Below are positions 13,038-21,356 of a stretch of 37,559 bases of DNA, one piece after another. Position 1 is the first letter of the stretch. The number at the start of each line of letters is the position of its first letter. The stretch is from the NCBI GenBank assembly GCA_017609145.1, contig JAFCEM010000001.1, forward strand, positions 1 through 37,559. The letters run 5' to 3'. The DNA comes from Candidatus Aenigmatarchaeota archaeon. GTDB taxonomy: Archaea; Aenigmatarchaeota; Aenigmatarchaeia; QMZP01. The position numbers and the translations under genes were made by a program. A model generated the notes under the pieces. It did not search any database. It was not told where the DNA came from and saw only the letters and a program-made list of their open reading frames with translations.

Positions 13038-15737
13038 CTATATCACTTCAATTCCGGGTTTTCCGGGCTCTGCCCTGCGCGCCTTGGCGCTGCCCGATTT
13101 TCCGGCGTCGATTATGTTTACCCTGCAGCCGAGCTGGGACTCGAGGAACTCCCCTGAATCGCTAAGAGCTGCGAATTCCTCACGTGAGCTGAGTATGTCC
13201 CTGAGCTTTGCTGTCTCTGTCTTGAGCATGGACTCGATGAATCCGGCTGCGTGCTTGCCTTCTTTCCTCACTTCAGGGTTCTTCATCAGCGCTGACATCA
13301 GTGTTTTCCTATCCTTTGCCCCGGATTTCTTTATTATTTCCCTGCGTACAGCGTGTTTCCATTCCGGAGCCACATAGATGTTTATTTCCTTAGGTTTCTT
13401 CCCGACCAGTTTTATTATCTCCCTAGTATCTGCAAGCGTCTGCTCCGTCAGCTTCTCTGCCATGTCAAGCTTCCTGTCTATCAGCTTCTCGTTCGCCTTT
13501 GGCCATCTCTCAACAGAGATGAAATCCTTGCCCGTTTTGTTGTAGCCAAGTCTTTCCCACATCTCTTCGGCTATGTGCGGGGTCAGCGGCGACAAAAGCA
13601 GCAATAAAGTTTTTACAGCCTCGTCAAGCGCCTTTCTGTGCGGGTTGCTCAGATATCTTTTGATTCTGCTGGCGAAACCCATGAGCTCTCCCACAGCAAG
13701 ATTGAACCTCAGGTTCTCCATGTGCTCAGTGAATGTCTTTATTGTCCTGTGGATTCTGCTTCTCATCTGCTTGTCAGCCGTCTCCAGAGTGCCCTTCCTT
13801 GCATTCTTCTTCCTGGCTTCATCAACAAGAGCGCAGACCCTGTTCAGGAACTTATGGGCACCGACAACACCCTTGTCGCTCCACTCAAGCTGGCTCTCCG
13901 GGCTTGACACGAAGAGAAGGAACAGCCTTGCCGTATCGATTCCGTACTTCTTTGATATATCCTCCTGCGTCACGATATTACCGAAGCTCTTGCTCATCTT
14001 GTGACCGTCCTTGTAGACAATGCCCTGGTTGAACAGCCTCTGGAAGGGCTCGTCAAAGTCAAGCAGACCCATATCTTTGAGCGCCATTGTGAAGAAGCGT
14101 GCATACATAAGGTGCATGACTGCATGCTCAACTCCGCCTATGTACAGGTCAACAGGCATCCAGCTTTTTACTGCTTTCCTTTCAAATCCCGCAGACTTCT
14201 CTTTTGGTGAGCAGAATCTCAGGAAGTACCAACTTGAGTCAACGAATGTGTCCATGGTGTCGGTCTCCCTTTTTGCCCTGCCACCGCATTTGGGGCATTT
14301 GGTCTCGACGAAGTTCTTCATATCATTCAGTGGGTTGCCGTGGCCGGTGAATTTCACGTTCGTGGGCAGGATTACGGGCAAATCCTTTTCGGGCACGGGT
14401 ACTATGCCGCATTTCTCACAGTAGACAACCGGTATCGGCGTGCCCCAGTACCTCTGCCTTGATATGAGCCAGTCCCTGAGCTTGTACTGAACGGTCTTTT
14501 TCCCGCAGCCCTTCTTCTCAAGGAATCTCGTTATATCGTCAATGGCGTCGATGCTACCCGAGCCGTCGAACTGCCCGGAGTTTATCATTATACCCGGCTC
14601 TGTGAACGCCCTGCTCATGGTCTTCTCGTCAATGTCATAGCTGTGTGGCTTTATGACAAGCCTTATGGGTATCTTGTACTTCTTTGCGAACATGAAGTCC
14701 CTCTGGTCGTGCGCCGGTACTGCGATTATCGCGCCCGTGCCGTATTCAAAAAGCACGAAGTTTGCTATGTATATCGGTATCCTCTCCTTCGTGACGGGAT
14801 TAACTGCATAGCGACCTATGAACATGCCCTCCTTCTCACTATTCTCGGATGTCCTTTCGAATTTCTCCTGCAGCACGACCCTGTTCACAAAGCTCTTTAC
14901 CTTTGCTTCATATTGGGTGCCCTTTATGAGTTCCATGACATCCGGATGCTCGGGCGCATAGACCAGGAATGTTATTCCGAAGAACGTATCAGGTCTCGTA
15001 GTGAAGACCTGCATCTTTTTATCAGAACCCTCAATAGGGAACTCTATTATGGTGCCCTCGCTCCTGCCAATCCAGTTCTCCTGCATGAGTTTGACGTTTT
15101 CGGGCCAGTCAATCTTCTTCAGACCTTTCAGTAGCCTCTCGGCGTACTTGGTTATCTTCAGGAACCACTGCTCAAGATTCTTTATCTCGACAGCGCTTCC
15201 GCACCTCCAGCACTTCCCCTTCTCAACCTGCTCGTTTGCGAGCACTGTCCTGCATTTTGGGCACCAGTTCACGGGCGCGAGCTTCTTGTACGCGAGCCCC
15301 TTCTTCAGCATCCGCAGGAAGAACCACTGGTTCCATCTGTAATACTCCGGATAGCACGTGGATATTTCCCTGCTCCAGTCGTAACTAAGCCCCAGCGCTT
15401 TTTGGTTCTTCTTTATACCCGCAATTGCCTTCTCGGTGTAAGCCTTTGGGTGGGTCTTGTTCTTTATTGCGGCGTTTTCCGCGGGCAACCCGAATGCATC
15501 GTAGCCCATTGGGTAGAGAACATTGAATCCCTGCATCCTCCTGAAGCGCGCGAAGCTGTCGCCCATGGCATAGTTGCGCACGTGTCCCATGTGCAGCCCG
15601 CTCGCGGAAGGGTATGGGAACATCTCGAGAACGTAGCATTTTTTCTTCTTCACACTTTCATTTGCGCGGAAGATTCCTGCCTTTTCCCACCTCTCCTGCC
15701 ATTTCTTCTCCATCTTGCCAAAATCAGTTCCTTTCAT
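13038..15737 (-). CDS. leuS: Leucyl-tRNA synthetase, bacterial-type domain order
   Basis: Charges tRNA-Leu. HMGH is at 49-52 and KMSKS at 580-584. The first zinc motif (C159, C162, C176, C179) precedes the CP1 editing domain, which carries TTRPDT at 246-251 and GTGAIIAVPAHDQRD at 333-347. A second zinc knuckle has C440, C443, C481 and C484. Insertion of the editing domain after the first zinc motif, plus YVLEMFPYPSASGLHMGH, is the bacterial arrangement; archaeal/eukaryotic LeuRS inserts it earlier. The C-terminal tail ending KARRAEPGKPGIEV resembles that found in archaea-associated lineages. The ATG at 15737 is preceded by a TATA-like TTTAACTATATG. Confidence 0.95.
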   Translation of the reverse strand: MKGTDFGKMEKKWQERWEKAGIFRANESVKKKKCYVLEMFPYPSASGLHMGHVRNYAMGDSFARFRRMQGFNVLYPMGYDAFGLPAENAAIKNKTHPKAYTEKAIAGIKKNQKALGLSYDWSREISTCYPEYYRWNQWFFLRMLKKGLAYKKLAPVNWCPKCRTVLANEQVEKGKCWRCGSAVEIKNLEQWFLKITKYAERLLKGLKKIDWPENVKLMQENWIGRSEGTIIEFPIEGSDKKMQVFTTRPDTFFGITFLVYAPEHPDVMELIKGTQYEAKVKSFVNRVVLQEKFERTSENSEKEGMFIGRYAVNPVTKERIPIYIANFVLFEYGTGAIIAVPAHDQRDFMFAKKYKIPIRLVIKPHSYDIDEKTMSRAFTEPGIMINSGQFDGSGSIDAIDDITRFLEKKGCGKKTVQYKLRDWLISRQRYWGTPIPVVYCEKCGIVPVPEKDLPVILPTNVKFTGHGNPLNDMKNFVETKCPKCGGRAKRETDTMDTFVDSSWYFLRFCSPKEKSAGFERKAVKSWMPVDLYIGGVEHAVMHLMYARFFTMALKDMGLLDFDEPFQRLFNQGIVYKDGHKMSKSFGNIVTQEDISKKYGIDTARLFLLFVSSPESQLEWSDKGVVGAHKFLNRVCALVDEARKKNARKGTLETADKQMRSRIHRTIKTFTEHMENLRFNLAVGELMGFASRIKRYLSNPHRKALDEAVKTLLLLLSPLTPHIAEEMWERLGYNKTGKDFISVERWPKANEKLIDRKLDMAEKLTEQTLADTREIIKLVGKKPKEINIYVAPEWKHAVRREIIKKSGAKDRKTLMSALMKNPEVRKEGKHAAGFIESMLKTETAKLRDILSSREEFAALSDSGEFLESQLGCRVNIIDAGKSGSAKARRAEPGKPGIEVI

Positions 15738-15774
15738 ACCTATTCATTTTTTGTTTCCATATAGTTAAATTGAT

Positions 15775-16023
15775 TCAAAACCCGTGCTTCTCTGGGGCTT
15801 CGATTGGTACGGTTATATATATCTCATCTATACATATATGCGCAAAGTACGAACCGTTTCTTGATATTATTCCAGTAATTTTTGGGTATGATCCATACTG
15901 AAAGCCTTTGTCAAACACAGGGAATACTATATCGTCCGCTCTGTTTCCGTATTTTCTTATACAATCCTCAGCATCTTCAGGGTATTTGAAAAAGTCCCAG
16001 AAGTCTGGTGTTATTCCACCCAT
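15775..16023 (-). CDS. Hypothetical protein, 82 residues
   Basis: Not recognised. A soluble, acidic/aromatic protein (ITPDFWDFFKYPEDAEDCIR at the start) with alternating beta-like segments at the C-terminus (YFAHICIDEIYITVPIE). A Shine-Dalgarno AAGGTG lies a few bases before its ATG, which supports translation. The stop is 38 bases upstream of the LeuRS start on the same strand, so it may be co-transcribed with leuS. Confidence 0.6.
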   Translation of the reverse strand: MGGITPDFWDFFKYPEDAEDCIRKYGNRADDIVFPVFDKGFQYGSYPKITGIISRNGSYFAHICIDEIYITVPIEAPEKHGF

Positions 16024-16127
16024 AGTTACACCTTCTTATTTTAAGGAAACATAATCTTCTTTCAGCAGGTTCGTTAAAGCTTTTCATCTATATCATCTTG
16101 TCAGAAACAAAGCCAATGAATGCTCTC

Positions 16128-16202
16128 CTACAAGAGCATCATTACTACAAGAAGCAGTACACCGGTCACTACCATGTGTATGGATGACGGCTTGATTTGC
16201 AT
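16128..16202 (-). CDS. 24-residue single-helix membrane peptide, possibly Sec61 beta-like
   Basis: ATG at 16202 after a TATA-like CTTTAAATAATTG at leaderless distance. The product is MQIKPSSIHMVVTGVLLLVV plus MMLL: a short amphipathic start (IKPSS) and one hydrophobic helix. The style (IKP..V..., then helix) resembles the end of archaeal Sec61 beta/SecG, but the usual N-terminal half is absent; an in-frame TTG seven codons upstream would add little. Either a true tiny membrane protein or a truncated Sec61 beta. Low certainty. Confidence 0.35.
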   Translation of the reverse strand: MQIKPSSIHMVVTGVLLLVVMMLL

Positions 16203-16241
16203 AGAAATAGATTTGGCGAGCAATTATTTAAAGGTTAATGC

Positions 16242-16517
16242 TTACCTTATTTCGAACGGGCCCAGGTCTGTTGTGCGCTTCTCCTTTCTGACCTCAACGT
16301 TCCTGATTTCTGCGCCCGGAGGGCCCTGCCTACACAGCTCGACCATCTTCTCAACATCGTGCTCCTCGCCCTCAAAAACAGCCTCAACCTTCCCGTTCGG
16401 GATGTTCTTCACCCACCCATCAACCTCGTACATCCTTGCATTGCTTTTGAGGAACGAACGGAAGAAAACGCCCTGAACATTCCCTGATATCAGAACATGA
16501 ATTCTTACCTTCTTCAT
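16242..16517 (-). CDS. acyP: Acylphosphatase
   Basis: Hydrolyses carboxyl-phosphate bonds in small acyl phosphates. The 91-residue protein shows the active-site loop GNVQGVFFRSFLK (catalytic Arg in FFR), the substrate Asn-containing GWVKNIPNGKVEAVFEG, and the usual QGPPGAEI. The start at 16517 is chosen because GGGGAG lies eight bases upstream and homologues start just before the first strand. It diverges from hel308 over 57 bases. Confidence 0.93.
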   Translation of the reverse strand: MKKVRIHVLISGNVQGVFFRSFLKSNARMYEVDGWVKNIPNGKVEAVFEGEEHDVEKMVELCRQGPPGAEIRNVEVRKEKRTTDLGPFEIR

Positions 16518-16574
16518 ATACTGACTCCCCACAATCAATGTTTAATTTATAACTGTAAGTAATTTATTCTTTTA

Positions 16575-18752
16575 ATGGACGATGTTGTTGAAAAAGTGTT
16601 GCATGCTTCTGGTTTTGGGTCACTGAACCCCGTGCAGCAGTCGGCGCTTGATTCAGGGTTGCTCAGGGGCAGAAGCCTGGTTGTTGCAGCGCCGACTGCG
16701 TCAGGCAAGACGCTCGTTGCAGAGATGGCCGCGCTGGATACTATAATGAGGCGCGGGAAAAAGGTCGTCTACATCGTCCCGCTCAAGGCCCTTGCATCGG
16801 AGAAGTATGAGGATTTCAGGGAGAAGTATGAGAAGTTTGGCCTGCGCGTGGCACTGAGCATCGGGGACCTTGATTCAACAGACCCCTGGCTTGCGAATTA
16901 TGACCTTATCATTGCTACTTCGGAAAAAATGGATTCCCTGCTCAGGCACGGAATTGTATGGGCCCATGAAATAGGTTTGGTTGTCGCCGATGAAATACAC
17001 CTGCTCAATGACCCTGGCAGGGGGCCAACGCTTGATATCGTGCTCACAAAACTCAGGCAGACCTCAAACCCGTGCATCCTCGGCCTGTCAGCAACCATAA
17101 GCAACTACAAGGAACTTGCGGAATGGCTGGATGCAGGTGTAATCAAATCCGACTACAGGCCCGTGAAGCTCTACAGGGGGCTGCATTTTGACGGGGATGT
17201 TTCCTTTGTTCCAGAGAGGAAACTGGAGCTCAGAAGCAACAACCCACTGGAGGAGCTTGTCAGCGACACACTTGAAAAGGACAAGCAGGCGCTCGTTTTT
17301 GTTTCGACTAGGAAGAGCACAGAGGTGGTTGCGGAGAATCTTGGGAAGGCAACGGAAAACATGCTTGATGCCGAAAGACTGAAAAGGCTGTCAGGTCTTT
17401 CAGAAGAGGTGCTACATGTCGTGGGCCACCCCACGAGGCAGTGCGAACAGCTTGCGAAGTGTGTAAAAAAGGGCTCTGCGTTCCATCATGCAGGGCTTGC
17501 CGCGAAGCAGAGGAAGCTTATAGAGGATTCCTTCAGGCAGGGCCTAATAAAGGTTGTCACTGCCACCCCAACCCTTGCTTTTGGCCTGAACCTCCCCGCT
17601 TACAGGGTAATTGTCAGGGACCTGAAGCGCTTCGCCTCGTTCGGCATGGAGTACATACCGGTGCTTGAGATACAGCAGATGCAGGGTAGGGCCGGCAGGC
17701 CCAGATATGACGACGAGGGCGAGGCAATACTCCTTGCAAAGAGTAAGTCAGAGGCAAAGTATGCGTGGGACAGATACATCAACGGTGATTCTGAGAAGAT
17801 AACATCAAAACTCGGGGTCGAGCCTGTGCTCAGGACTCACGTTCTTGCGCTTATAGCGTCCGGCGTGACGCCGACAAGGAAGGAGCTGCTTGACTTCTTC
17901 TCAAAGACCTTCTACGCCTTCCATTACAAAGAGATGTCAGAGCTTGATGCCATTCTCGGCAGGGTCATAGCAATGCTCAGGGACTTCGGTTTCATTTCTG
18001 TGAATGGTGAGGTATCTGAAGCGCGGGATTCGGAAAATAGTGGTTTCCAGCCGGCATCGAGCATGATTGAACATGACTTTGGTGAGCTTAGGGCAACAAA
18101 AATCGGGAAAAGGATATCCGAGCTCTACCTTGACCCTCTAACTGCAAATGAGCTGATAAAAGGCCTGCAGGAAGCTAAGAAGAAGAATTGCCTTGAAACA
18201 TTCAACCTGCTGCACATGGTTTCGAACACCGTGGAGATGAGACCCCCTGTTTCACTAAGAAAGAGGGACCATGAGCTGATAAACGAGACAATGAACCGGC
18301 ATGGCAACAGGCTCCTTGGCAGAATCCCAAACGAGTGGGACATCGAGTACGATGATTTCATAAGGTCGGTCAAGACAGCAATAGTATTTGATGCGTGGGC
18401 AATGGAGATGGGTGAGGATAGGATTCTCGAGGAATTCGGGGTAACCCCGGGCGAGCTCAGGGCACGGCTTTCCAACCTTGACTGGCTGCTCTATTCAAGC
18501 GGAGAGATTGCACTGCTGCTCGGGTTCATGGACATGCTCGGACAGATACGGAAAACCAGAATCAGGACAAAATATGGCATAAGGGAAGAGCTGCTGCCTC
18601 TTGTAAAGCTTAAGGGCATCGGACGCATCAGGGCAAGGATGCTATGGAACGCTGGATTCAGGAAAATCGCAGATCTCAGGAAGGCTTCTCTGCAGCGGGT
18701 GGAAAAGATTGTAGGCAAAAAAATAGCAGAAAGCATAAAGCAACAGCTATGA
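16575..18752 (+). CDS. hel308: Hel308-type Ski2-like DNA helicase
   Basis: ATP-dependent 3'-5' DNA helicase acting at stalled replication forks. Of 725 residues, RecA1 carries motif I APTASGKTLVAE (39-50), Ia PLKALASEK, motif II DEIH (about 138), and III LSATISN. RecA2 carries HHAGLAAKQR and motif VI QMQGRAGRPRYD. A winged-helix and ratchet region follow, and a helix-hairpin-helix end reads KLKGIGRIRARMLWNAGF. It lies alone on the plus strand, with a TATA-like AATTTATAACTG about 25-35 bases before the ATG. Confidence 0.93.
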   Translation: MDDVVEKVLHASGFGSLNPVQQSALDSGLLRGRSLVVAAPTASGKTLVAEMAALDTIMRRGKKVVYIVPLKALASEKYEDFREKYEKFGLRVALSIGDLDSTDPWLANYDLIIATSEKMDSLLRHGIVWAHEIGLVVADEIHLLNDPGRGPTLDIVLTKLRQTSNPCILGLSATISNYKELAEWLDAGVIKSDYRPVKLYRGLHFDGDVSFVPERKLELRSNNPLEELVSDTLEKDKQALVFVSTRKSTEVVAENLGKATENMLDAERLKRLSGLSEEVLHVVGHPTRQCEQLAKCVKKGSAFHHAGLAAKQRKLIEDSFRQGLIKVVTATPTLAFGLNLPAYRVIVRDLKRFASFGMEYIPVLEIQQMQGRAGRPRYDDEGEAILLAKSKSEAKYAWDRYINGDSEKITSKLGVEPVLRTHVLALIASGVTPTRKELLDFFSKTFYAFHYKEMSELDAILGRVIAMLRDFGFISVNGEVSEARDSENSGFQPASSMIEHDFGELRATKIGKRISELYLDPLTANELIKGLQEAKKKNCLETFNLLHMVSNTVEMRPPVSLRKRDHELINETMNRHGNRLLGRIPNEWDIEYDDFIRSVKTAIVFDAWAMEMGEDRILEEFGVTPGELRARLSNLDWLLYSSGEIALLLGFMDMLGQIRKTRIRTKYGIREELLPLVKLKGIGRIRARMLWNAGFRKIADLRKASLQRVEKIVGKKIAESIKQQL

Positions 18753-18794
18753 TTTGGTTTCATTTTATATACTGGTTAATAACAATATAATTAT

Positions 18795-18904
18795 ATGGCG
18801 AAGGGGGGAGGGACAAAAAACCTGACAAACCAAAAAAGAAAGGCTCCCCAAAGAGTGGTGGAGCTTCTTCAAGTGCCGTGGCTGTGGTTGCACAGATGAT
18901 TTGA
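18795..18904 (+). pseudogene. Lysine-rich small gene with a shift at a G6 run
   Basis: A TATA-like TTTTATATACTGG lies upstream. From the ATG at 18795 the zero frame gives an unprotein-like 34-residue product. Shifting by one base at the GGGGGG run (18803-18808) instead gives a coherent 36-residue sequence, RDKKPDKPKKKGSPKSGG followed by ASSSAVAVVAQMI, ending at 18904. This suggests a tiny basic protein with a sequencing error or real frameshift at the homopolymer. Function unknown. Confidence 0.35.
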
Positions 18905-18945
18905 GTTTGTCTAAGTCTTATTAATCCCACTCTCAATTCTTTAGC

Positions 18946-19950
18946 ATGAAAGAAGCCTTGTTCTATGAGAAATCTTCTGGAAAGCGGGTAAAATGCACAC
19001 TGTGCCCGCGTCACTGTGTGATACCCGACGGTGAGCGCGGCCTCTGCAGCACGCGAGAGAACCGCGGCGGCAGGCTTTATTCGGTTTATTACGGAAAGCC
19101 ATGTTCTGTCAGCATCGACCCGATAGAGAAGAAGCCGCTTTTCCATTTTGCGCCCGGTTCGCAGGCATTGTCCATTGCAACCGCTGGATGCAACCTTGCA
19201 TGTGCTTTCTGCCAGAACTGGGAAATATCACACCCAGAGACAGAGGTTCCGACCGAAGACCTGCCGCCGGAAAGAGTTGTGGAAATCGCAAAGAATTATA
19301 GCGTGCAAGGCATATCTTACACTTATACGGAGCCCACAGTATTCTACGAGTACGCACTGGACACGATGAAACTCGCCCGAAAGGCCGGGCTCTACAATAT
19401 GTGGGTTTCCAACGGCTATACCAGCCCCAGACCCGCGCAAAAGGCAGCAAAGTACATGGATGCCATAAACATTGACCTCAAGGGTGATGTCAAATTCTAC
19501 AGGAAATTGTGTGGTGTGCCGAGCGAGGAGCCCGTATACGATGCGCTCAATGTCTACAAAAAATCTGGTGTGTTCATCGAGATAACGAATCTCATAATCC
19601 CGGGCTGCAACGACAGGCCGGAACAGATTGAGAAGCTCGTGCGCTGGGTCAGGGATAATCTGGGTCCCGACACACCGCTGCATTTCTCAAGGTTCTATCC
19701 GAACCACAGATTGACTGATGTGAAGCCGACGCCGGTCAGCACACTCGAGAAGGCATACAACATTGCCAGAAAAGCGGGAATGAAGTGGGTTTATGTCGGC
19801 AACGTACCCGGACACAGGAACGAATCCACATACTGCCCGAAGTGTGGGGAGGTTGTCATAAAGAGGGAAGGGTACAATATTGATTTAAAAGAAAGTTGCA
19901 GCAAATGTAATACAAGAATAATGCTTAAAGGGCAGAAGTGGATAAAATGA
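18946..19950 (+). CDS. amrS: AmmeMemoRadiSam-system radical SAM protein (PflA-like)
   Basis: Radical SAM enzyme of the family that accompanies AMMECR1 and Memo proteins. C82, C86 and C89 in CNLACAFC bind the [4Fe-4S] cluster; GISYTYTEPTVFYEY and DLKGDVKFYRKLCG are family-specific. An N-terminal four-cysteine cluster (C17, C20, C24, C34) and a C-terminal zinc ribbon (CPKC...CSKC) flank the barrel. The AMMECR1 and Memo partners are not in the window. Its stop overlaps the start of a downstream membrane protein gene in an ATGA. Confidence 0.9.
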   Translation: MKEALFYEKSSGKRVKCTLCPRHCVIPDGERGLCSTRENRGGRLYSVYYGKPCSVSIDPIEKKPLFHFAPGSQALSIATAGCNLACAFCQNWEISHPETEVPTEDLPPERVVEIAKNYSVQGISYTYTEPTVFYEYALDTMKLARKAGLYNMWVSNGYTSPRPAQKAAKYMDAINIDLKGDVKFYRKLCGVPSEEPVYDALNVYKKSGVFIEITNLIIPGCNDRPEQIEKLVRWVRDNLGPDTPLHFSRFYPNHRLTDVKPTPVSTLEKAYNIARKAGMKWVYVGNVPGHRNESTYCPKCGEVVIKREGYNIDLKESCSKCNTRIMLKGQKWIK

Positions 19951-20200
19951 TAATCGGATTGATAGGTGCGTTCTTCATACTGTTCTCGTGGTTTTTGAGA
20001 TGATAGAAACAGTCAAGCGTCACAAGAGGCTGATTGATCTCATGTTCGCATTCCTTTACTTCGCCGGGATTATATTTCTTATATACTACAGCATCCAGAT
20101 AAATGATGTCGTTTTCTTTTACCTCAATACATCCATATTTGTTTTCGTTGCGGGTGAACTTCTGGTCAGTATGTTTTTAATAAAGAAAAGAAAAAAATAA
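19947..20200 (+). pseudogene. SemiSWEET/PQ-loop-like three-helix membrane protein with apparent frameshift
   Basis: ATG at 19947 overlaps the radical SAM stop. The first frame, MIIGLIGAFFILFSWFLR, ends at 20001-20003; a second frame from about 19988 continues EMIETVKRHKRLIDLMFAFL and goes on through two more helices to the basic end KKRKK. Joined at the T5 run (19992-19996) they make an 83-residue, three-helix protein of SemiSWEET or lipid-A-synthase-N-terminal style (IDLMFAFLYFAGIIFLIYYS, then IQINDVVFFYLN). One extra T would restore a single gene. Alternatives are two overlapping genes with a GTG start, or programmed -1 frameshifting. Confidence 0.55.
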
Positions 20201-20231
20201 ACCTTTTAAAAACAACCCACAATCTATTCCT

Positions 20232-20666
20232 ATGGACGAGGACATTCGGGAGATTACAAAAAAGAAGCTCAGCGAGGGGTGGATAAAGTCCTGGATGATG
20301 ATAGAGGCCCTGGCAATAAACAAGGAAACCGTTGATTCCGCGCTGAACAAACACATAGAGAAGATTGAGAAGGAGGACAAGAGTATTGTCATCAAAAAGG
20401 AGTTCAAAGAGACCAAGACCGTGGAAAGCCCTTTCGAGGATGTCAAGGAAGCGCACTCGGGTATCGTGGAGCTTGAAATCCTGACAGAGACACTGGACAA
20501 ACTGTTCTTCATCGTAATAAACTACGGGCCCTCTGCAGTGGAGATACTCGAGCCGGAGAAGATAACCATAGACATGGGAGAGGCTCAGGGCATCCTGAAC
20601 TCAATGGCAGATATCATACACAAGTTCGCCGCTGCAACAATGGGCGGGCTCGGGGTCGAGACCTGA
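20232..20666 (+). CDS. Conserved-looking soluble protein, unknown function
   Basis: A 144-residue acidic protein with no recognised domain. N-terminal half is helical and charged (KKKLSEGWIKSWMMIEALAI resembles a small protein-interaction helix pair); the C-terminal half has VELEILTETLDKLFFIVINY, then GPSAVEILEPEKITIDMGEA and a helix rich in Ala/Met. TATA element CTTTTAAAAACAACC lies at leaderless distance. No cysteine, signal peptide or membrane segment. Coding is convincing from composition and a clean start. Confidence 0.75.
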   Translation: MDEDIREITKKKLSEGWIKSWMMIEALAINKETVDSALNKHIEKIEKEDKSIVIKKEFKETKTVESPFEDVKEAHSGIVELEILTETLDKLFFIVINYGPSAVEILEPEKITIDMGEAQGILNSMADIIHKFAAATMGGLGVET

Positions 20667-20693
20667 TTCGGGTTAAACCGAACAAAAAGTGCC

Positions 20694-20762
20694 TGATATT
20701 TAAGCAGGCCTGCTAATTGGTTGTTCATGGGCAAGGTCATGAACCTGGCTGCTGGTTAAACG
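20694..20762 (+). other. Palindrome-rich intergenic segment with TATA box and 10-codon leaderless ORF
   Basis: Contains TATA-like GATATTTAAGC, a perfect 12-base palindrome AGCAGGCCTGCT (20703-20714), and an inverted repeat GTTCATG/CATGAAC around an eight-base loop (20724-20745). An ATG at 20727, about 27 bases after the TATA, opens a 10-codon frame (MGKVMNLAAG). It could be a small RNA, a leader peptide or the stump of a lost gene. Confidence 0.3.
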
Positions 20763-20792
20763 GTGAAGCCAATGAGCTTATAGTAATAGTTA

Positions 20793-21011
20793 TTAAATAT
20801 TATAATTCTCTAATATTTTTTCTATTTCTTTTATCGACTCAGATTCTATGTGTGCATATACGGAATAATCGCCCGGCAACAGGATTTCTTTTTTCACAGT
20901 CTTGCCCTCTATCATGTATCTCATCAGATTATTGCGCATAGCGTAAAGTGCCCTCACAATTGCTGTTCTCTTTGGGGATATCTCTGTTGGGAGTATCTCT
21001 GATGTTTTCAT
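20793..21011 (-). CDS. Hypothetical protein, 72 residues
   Basis: Unrecognised soluble protein. Reads MKTSEILPTEISPKRTAIVR, a helical region with Arg/Met, then LLPGDYSVYAHIESESIKEI. An AT-rich TTTTAATACTTTG element lies 19-33 bases before the ATG at 21011, so I choose that start over a codon six residues upstream. Possibly a small regulator, but no HTH is evident. Confidence 0.55.
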   Translation of the reverse strand: MKTSEILPTEISPKRTAIVRALYAMRNNLMRYMIEGKTVKKEILLPGDYSVYAHIESESIKEIEKILENYNI

Positions 21012-21056
21012 GTAAAAGAATTGAATCAAAGTATTAAAAGTTTTACCAGTGACAAC

Positions 21057-21323
21057 TCACATGAAAAACATAAAAACAATTACCAGAATAATGATGATAA
21101 CGACCACTATTGGGATTATCTTGGTTTTGAGCGCTTTTCCTATTGATTTTTTGCGGGACGGGACGGGACCGCCTATTCTGTCCATGCTCTCGACGAAGTC
21201 CATGGCCTCATTGACCTGCTCGTTGGTCCAGCCCTTTTCCACCAGAGCCTGTCCGATCTGATCTATGGTATAGCCTTTTTTCAGGTATTCTTTCACAAAC
21301 TTGATAAGGGTCTGGTCGGGCAT
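21057..21323 (-). CDS. Tail-anchored membrane protein with UBA-like helical domain
   Basis: An 88-residue protein. Residues 5-45 form a three-helix UBA/CUE-like unit (LIKFVKEYLKKGYTIDQIGQ, ALVEKGWTNEQVNEAMDFV), then a Gly/Pro/Lys linker and one C-terminal hydrophobic helix (about 69-87). Proteins with this helical repeat and a membrane anchor recur in DPANN-type genomes, but I know no function. Topology predicts the helical domain in the cytoplasm. Confidence 0.7.
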   Translation of the reverse strand: MPDQTLIKFVKEYLKKGYTIDQIGQALVEKGWTNEQVNEAMDFVESMDRIGGPVPSRKKSIGKALKTKIIPIVVVIIIILVIVFMFFM

Positions 21324-21356
21324 TGATTAATATTTGTCCGCACGGGCTTAAATTTC

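Noticed and set aside
18760..19146. 128-codon minus-strand frame across the radical SAM start
   Set aside because: Overlaps a well-supported gene, has no ribosome site, and its sequence is not protein-like.
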